From Heterohyrax brucei (taxonomy: Eukaryota > Chordata > Mammalia > Hyracoidea > Procaviidae): 64,000 nucleotides of DNA. The stretch's first letter is position 1. Every line of letters starts with the position of its first letter. The stretch lies in NCBI GenBank assembly GCA_028571685.1, contig CM053140.1, positions 56,054,201 to 56,118,200 on the forward strand, written 5' to 3'. A program made the position numbers and the translations under genes. Below the pieces are notes generated by a model. It made no database searches. It was not told where the DNA came from and saw only the letters and a program-made list of their open reading frames with translations. This document shows positions 62,930-64,000 of the stretch, piece after piece.

Positions 62930-63560
62930 TACTCCTAACACCTACATGCACACCTACATACCTTGCATTCTCCACAAAAGCACGCGGGAATCTATACAGG
63001 TATACTTCTACACAAAGTTACCAGTCACATACACATACTTGTATAGTAAATTCCTGCAGACACCCTTGAGCATAAGTATCTGTACCCCTACCCACAGATG
63101 CACAGGCACATCCATACACACCCAAAGACATATGGATAAGGGCATGCCTAGTGATATAGACACACACCTGTACGTGAGCATGCCTCTACATAGCTACTGC
63201 TCATCACACCTGTATATAGAGGCGTGTGGTATGAGGCATCTGTAATGAGCATGCATACAATTGTGTCATTCATACATGTGCACTTATACACTTACCTGAC
63301 TGCAGACAGCTTCAGAGAGACCCGCCCACAGCACACAAACCTCTCTGCCCACCCAGGACACCAGGACACAGCGACATGCAGGCATATACTTCCATTCCAA
63401 ATGTACACACCTGAAGATACTGTACCCAGTTCACACTTGCACACACTCCTTCAGTGGGGATTCCACACAGGCCAGACACCAATCTCAATACCACCCACAG
63501 TTCAGCCTGGAACACCAAACTGTCTGGACATATTCACACATACCCTAGTTCCTGTCCCTG
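62930..63560. repeat. CA/TACA-rich degenerate low-complexity region
   Basis: Long run of loosely repeated 'cacatac', 'acctaca' and 'gcacac' motifs on the plus strand, probably in C1orf232 intron 1. Open frames across it (up to 153 codons) are compositional artefacts. Confidence 0.6.
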
Positions 63561-63819
63561 CCATGTTTGTTTACAAGACTACCACCTATCATTATAACCT
63601 TGAGACATAAGACAGTTTCAGAGCCATGTTTAATGCTTTTATGTCAAAACAAAGCATGGTCCCTGTATGGCTCTGATCTGCTGTTGCTACAGTGTACAAG
63701 CACCACTATCCCTGCCTCGAGTAGCAAAGGGGTCACTATCTATCAAGCATGCCATCCCGCTTTTACCTGGGCACTGCTGTTAGAAGGTTCTGTCAGACTG
63801 ATGTGTACCCCATGTGGCT

Positions 63820-63978
63820 ACTAACCCACTGCTATCCAGTCGATTCCAACTCATAGCAATCCTAGTGCACAGAGCAGAACTGCCCCACAGAGTTTACAAG
63901 GAGTGCCTGGCAGATTTGAACTGCTGACCTTCTGGTTAGCAGATGTAGCTCCTAATCGCTGCTTCACCAGGGTTTCCA
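63820..63978 (-). repeat. AfroSINE, short subtype
   Basis: Reverse-oriented, full length: 'aacccactgctatccagtcg' to 'cttcaccagggtttcc'. Confidence 0.92.
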
Positions 63979-64000
63979 TGTGCACTACTACCCATTAATC

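Noticed and set aside
62784-63245. 153-codon open frame on the plus strand
   Set aside because: Antisense to a C1orf232 exon and then CA-rich low-complexity DNA. His/Thr/Tyr-rich product typical of such repeats.

Overview
The window is nuclear DNA from a placental mammal, most likely an elephant or close relative (Afrotheria). About 35 copies of the afrotherian tRNA-headed SINE (AfroSINE) are scattered through it, alongside RTE-clade LINE fragments, a lineage-type L1 and one family of MaLR-like LTRs. The three genes and their order match human 1p36.11 (PDIK1L - FAM110D - C1orf232). Exons are short, introns are GT-AG, and the two CpG-rich islands coincide with gene 5' ends or a coding exon.

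Layout. 1-17 kb is repeat-dense intergenic sequence with AfroSINEs, an old L1, RTE pieces, MIR and MER5A, and no supported gene. 17.05-18.7 kb is a CpG island with CCAAT, GC-box and YY1-like elements. It is read as the PDIK1L promoter and noncoding first exon. PDIK1L (+) has coding exons at 20219-20503 and 24738-25478, which join in frame to give a 341-residue kinase. A long AT-rich 3' UTR follows, to about 28.75 kb. 29-57 kb is intergenic: SINEs, complete and partial LTRs, a 1.8 kb L1 3' half, RTE fragments (one carrying a fold-back mariner), old L1 and MIR, and less repetitive stretches from 45 to 57 kb. FAM110D (+) has its whole ORF in one exon at 58170-58994, in a second CpG-rich island, with a canonical poly(A) signal just downstream. 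C1orf232 (-) occupies 60.9-62.85 kb with three visible coding exons. Its start-codon exon was not found and probably lies beyond 64 kb.

The three genes show no sign of acting together. They are neighbours in a conserved block: a nuclear-type STK35-family kinase, a FAM110-family protein (relatives are centrosome or spindle associated) and an uncharacterised small protein. CTCF-like motifs at 8.6 kb (forward) and 38.3 and 60.2 kb (reverse) are oriented as a convergent pair around PDIK1L and FAM110D.

I found no clearly new gene system. The most unusual structures are in the repeats: a fold-back mariner with about 165-bp arms inside an RTE LINE, a roughly 100-bp piece of L1 3' UTR copied in inverted orientation 1.2 kb away into another RTE element, a tRNA-Gly-headed SINE present twice, and a segment shared between a methylation-decayed site at 6.1 kb and the PDIK1L CpG island. 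All repeat names come from reading the sequence, not from a database search.
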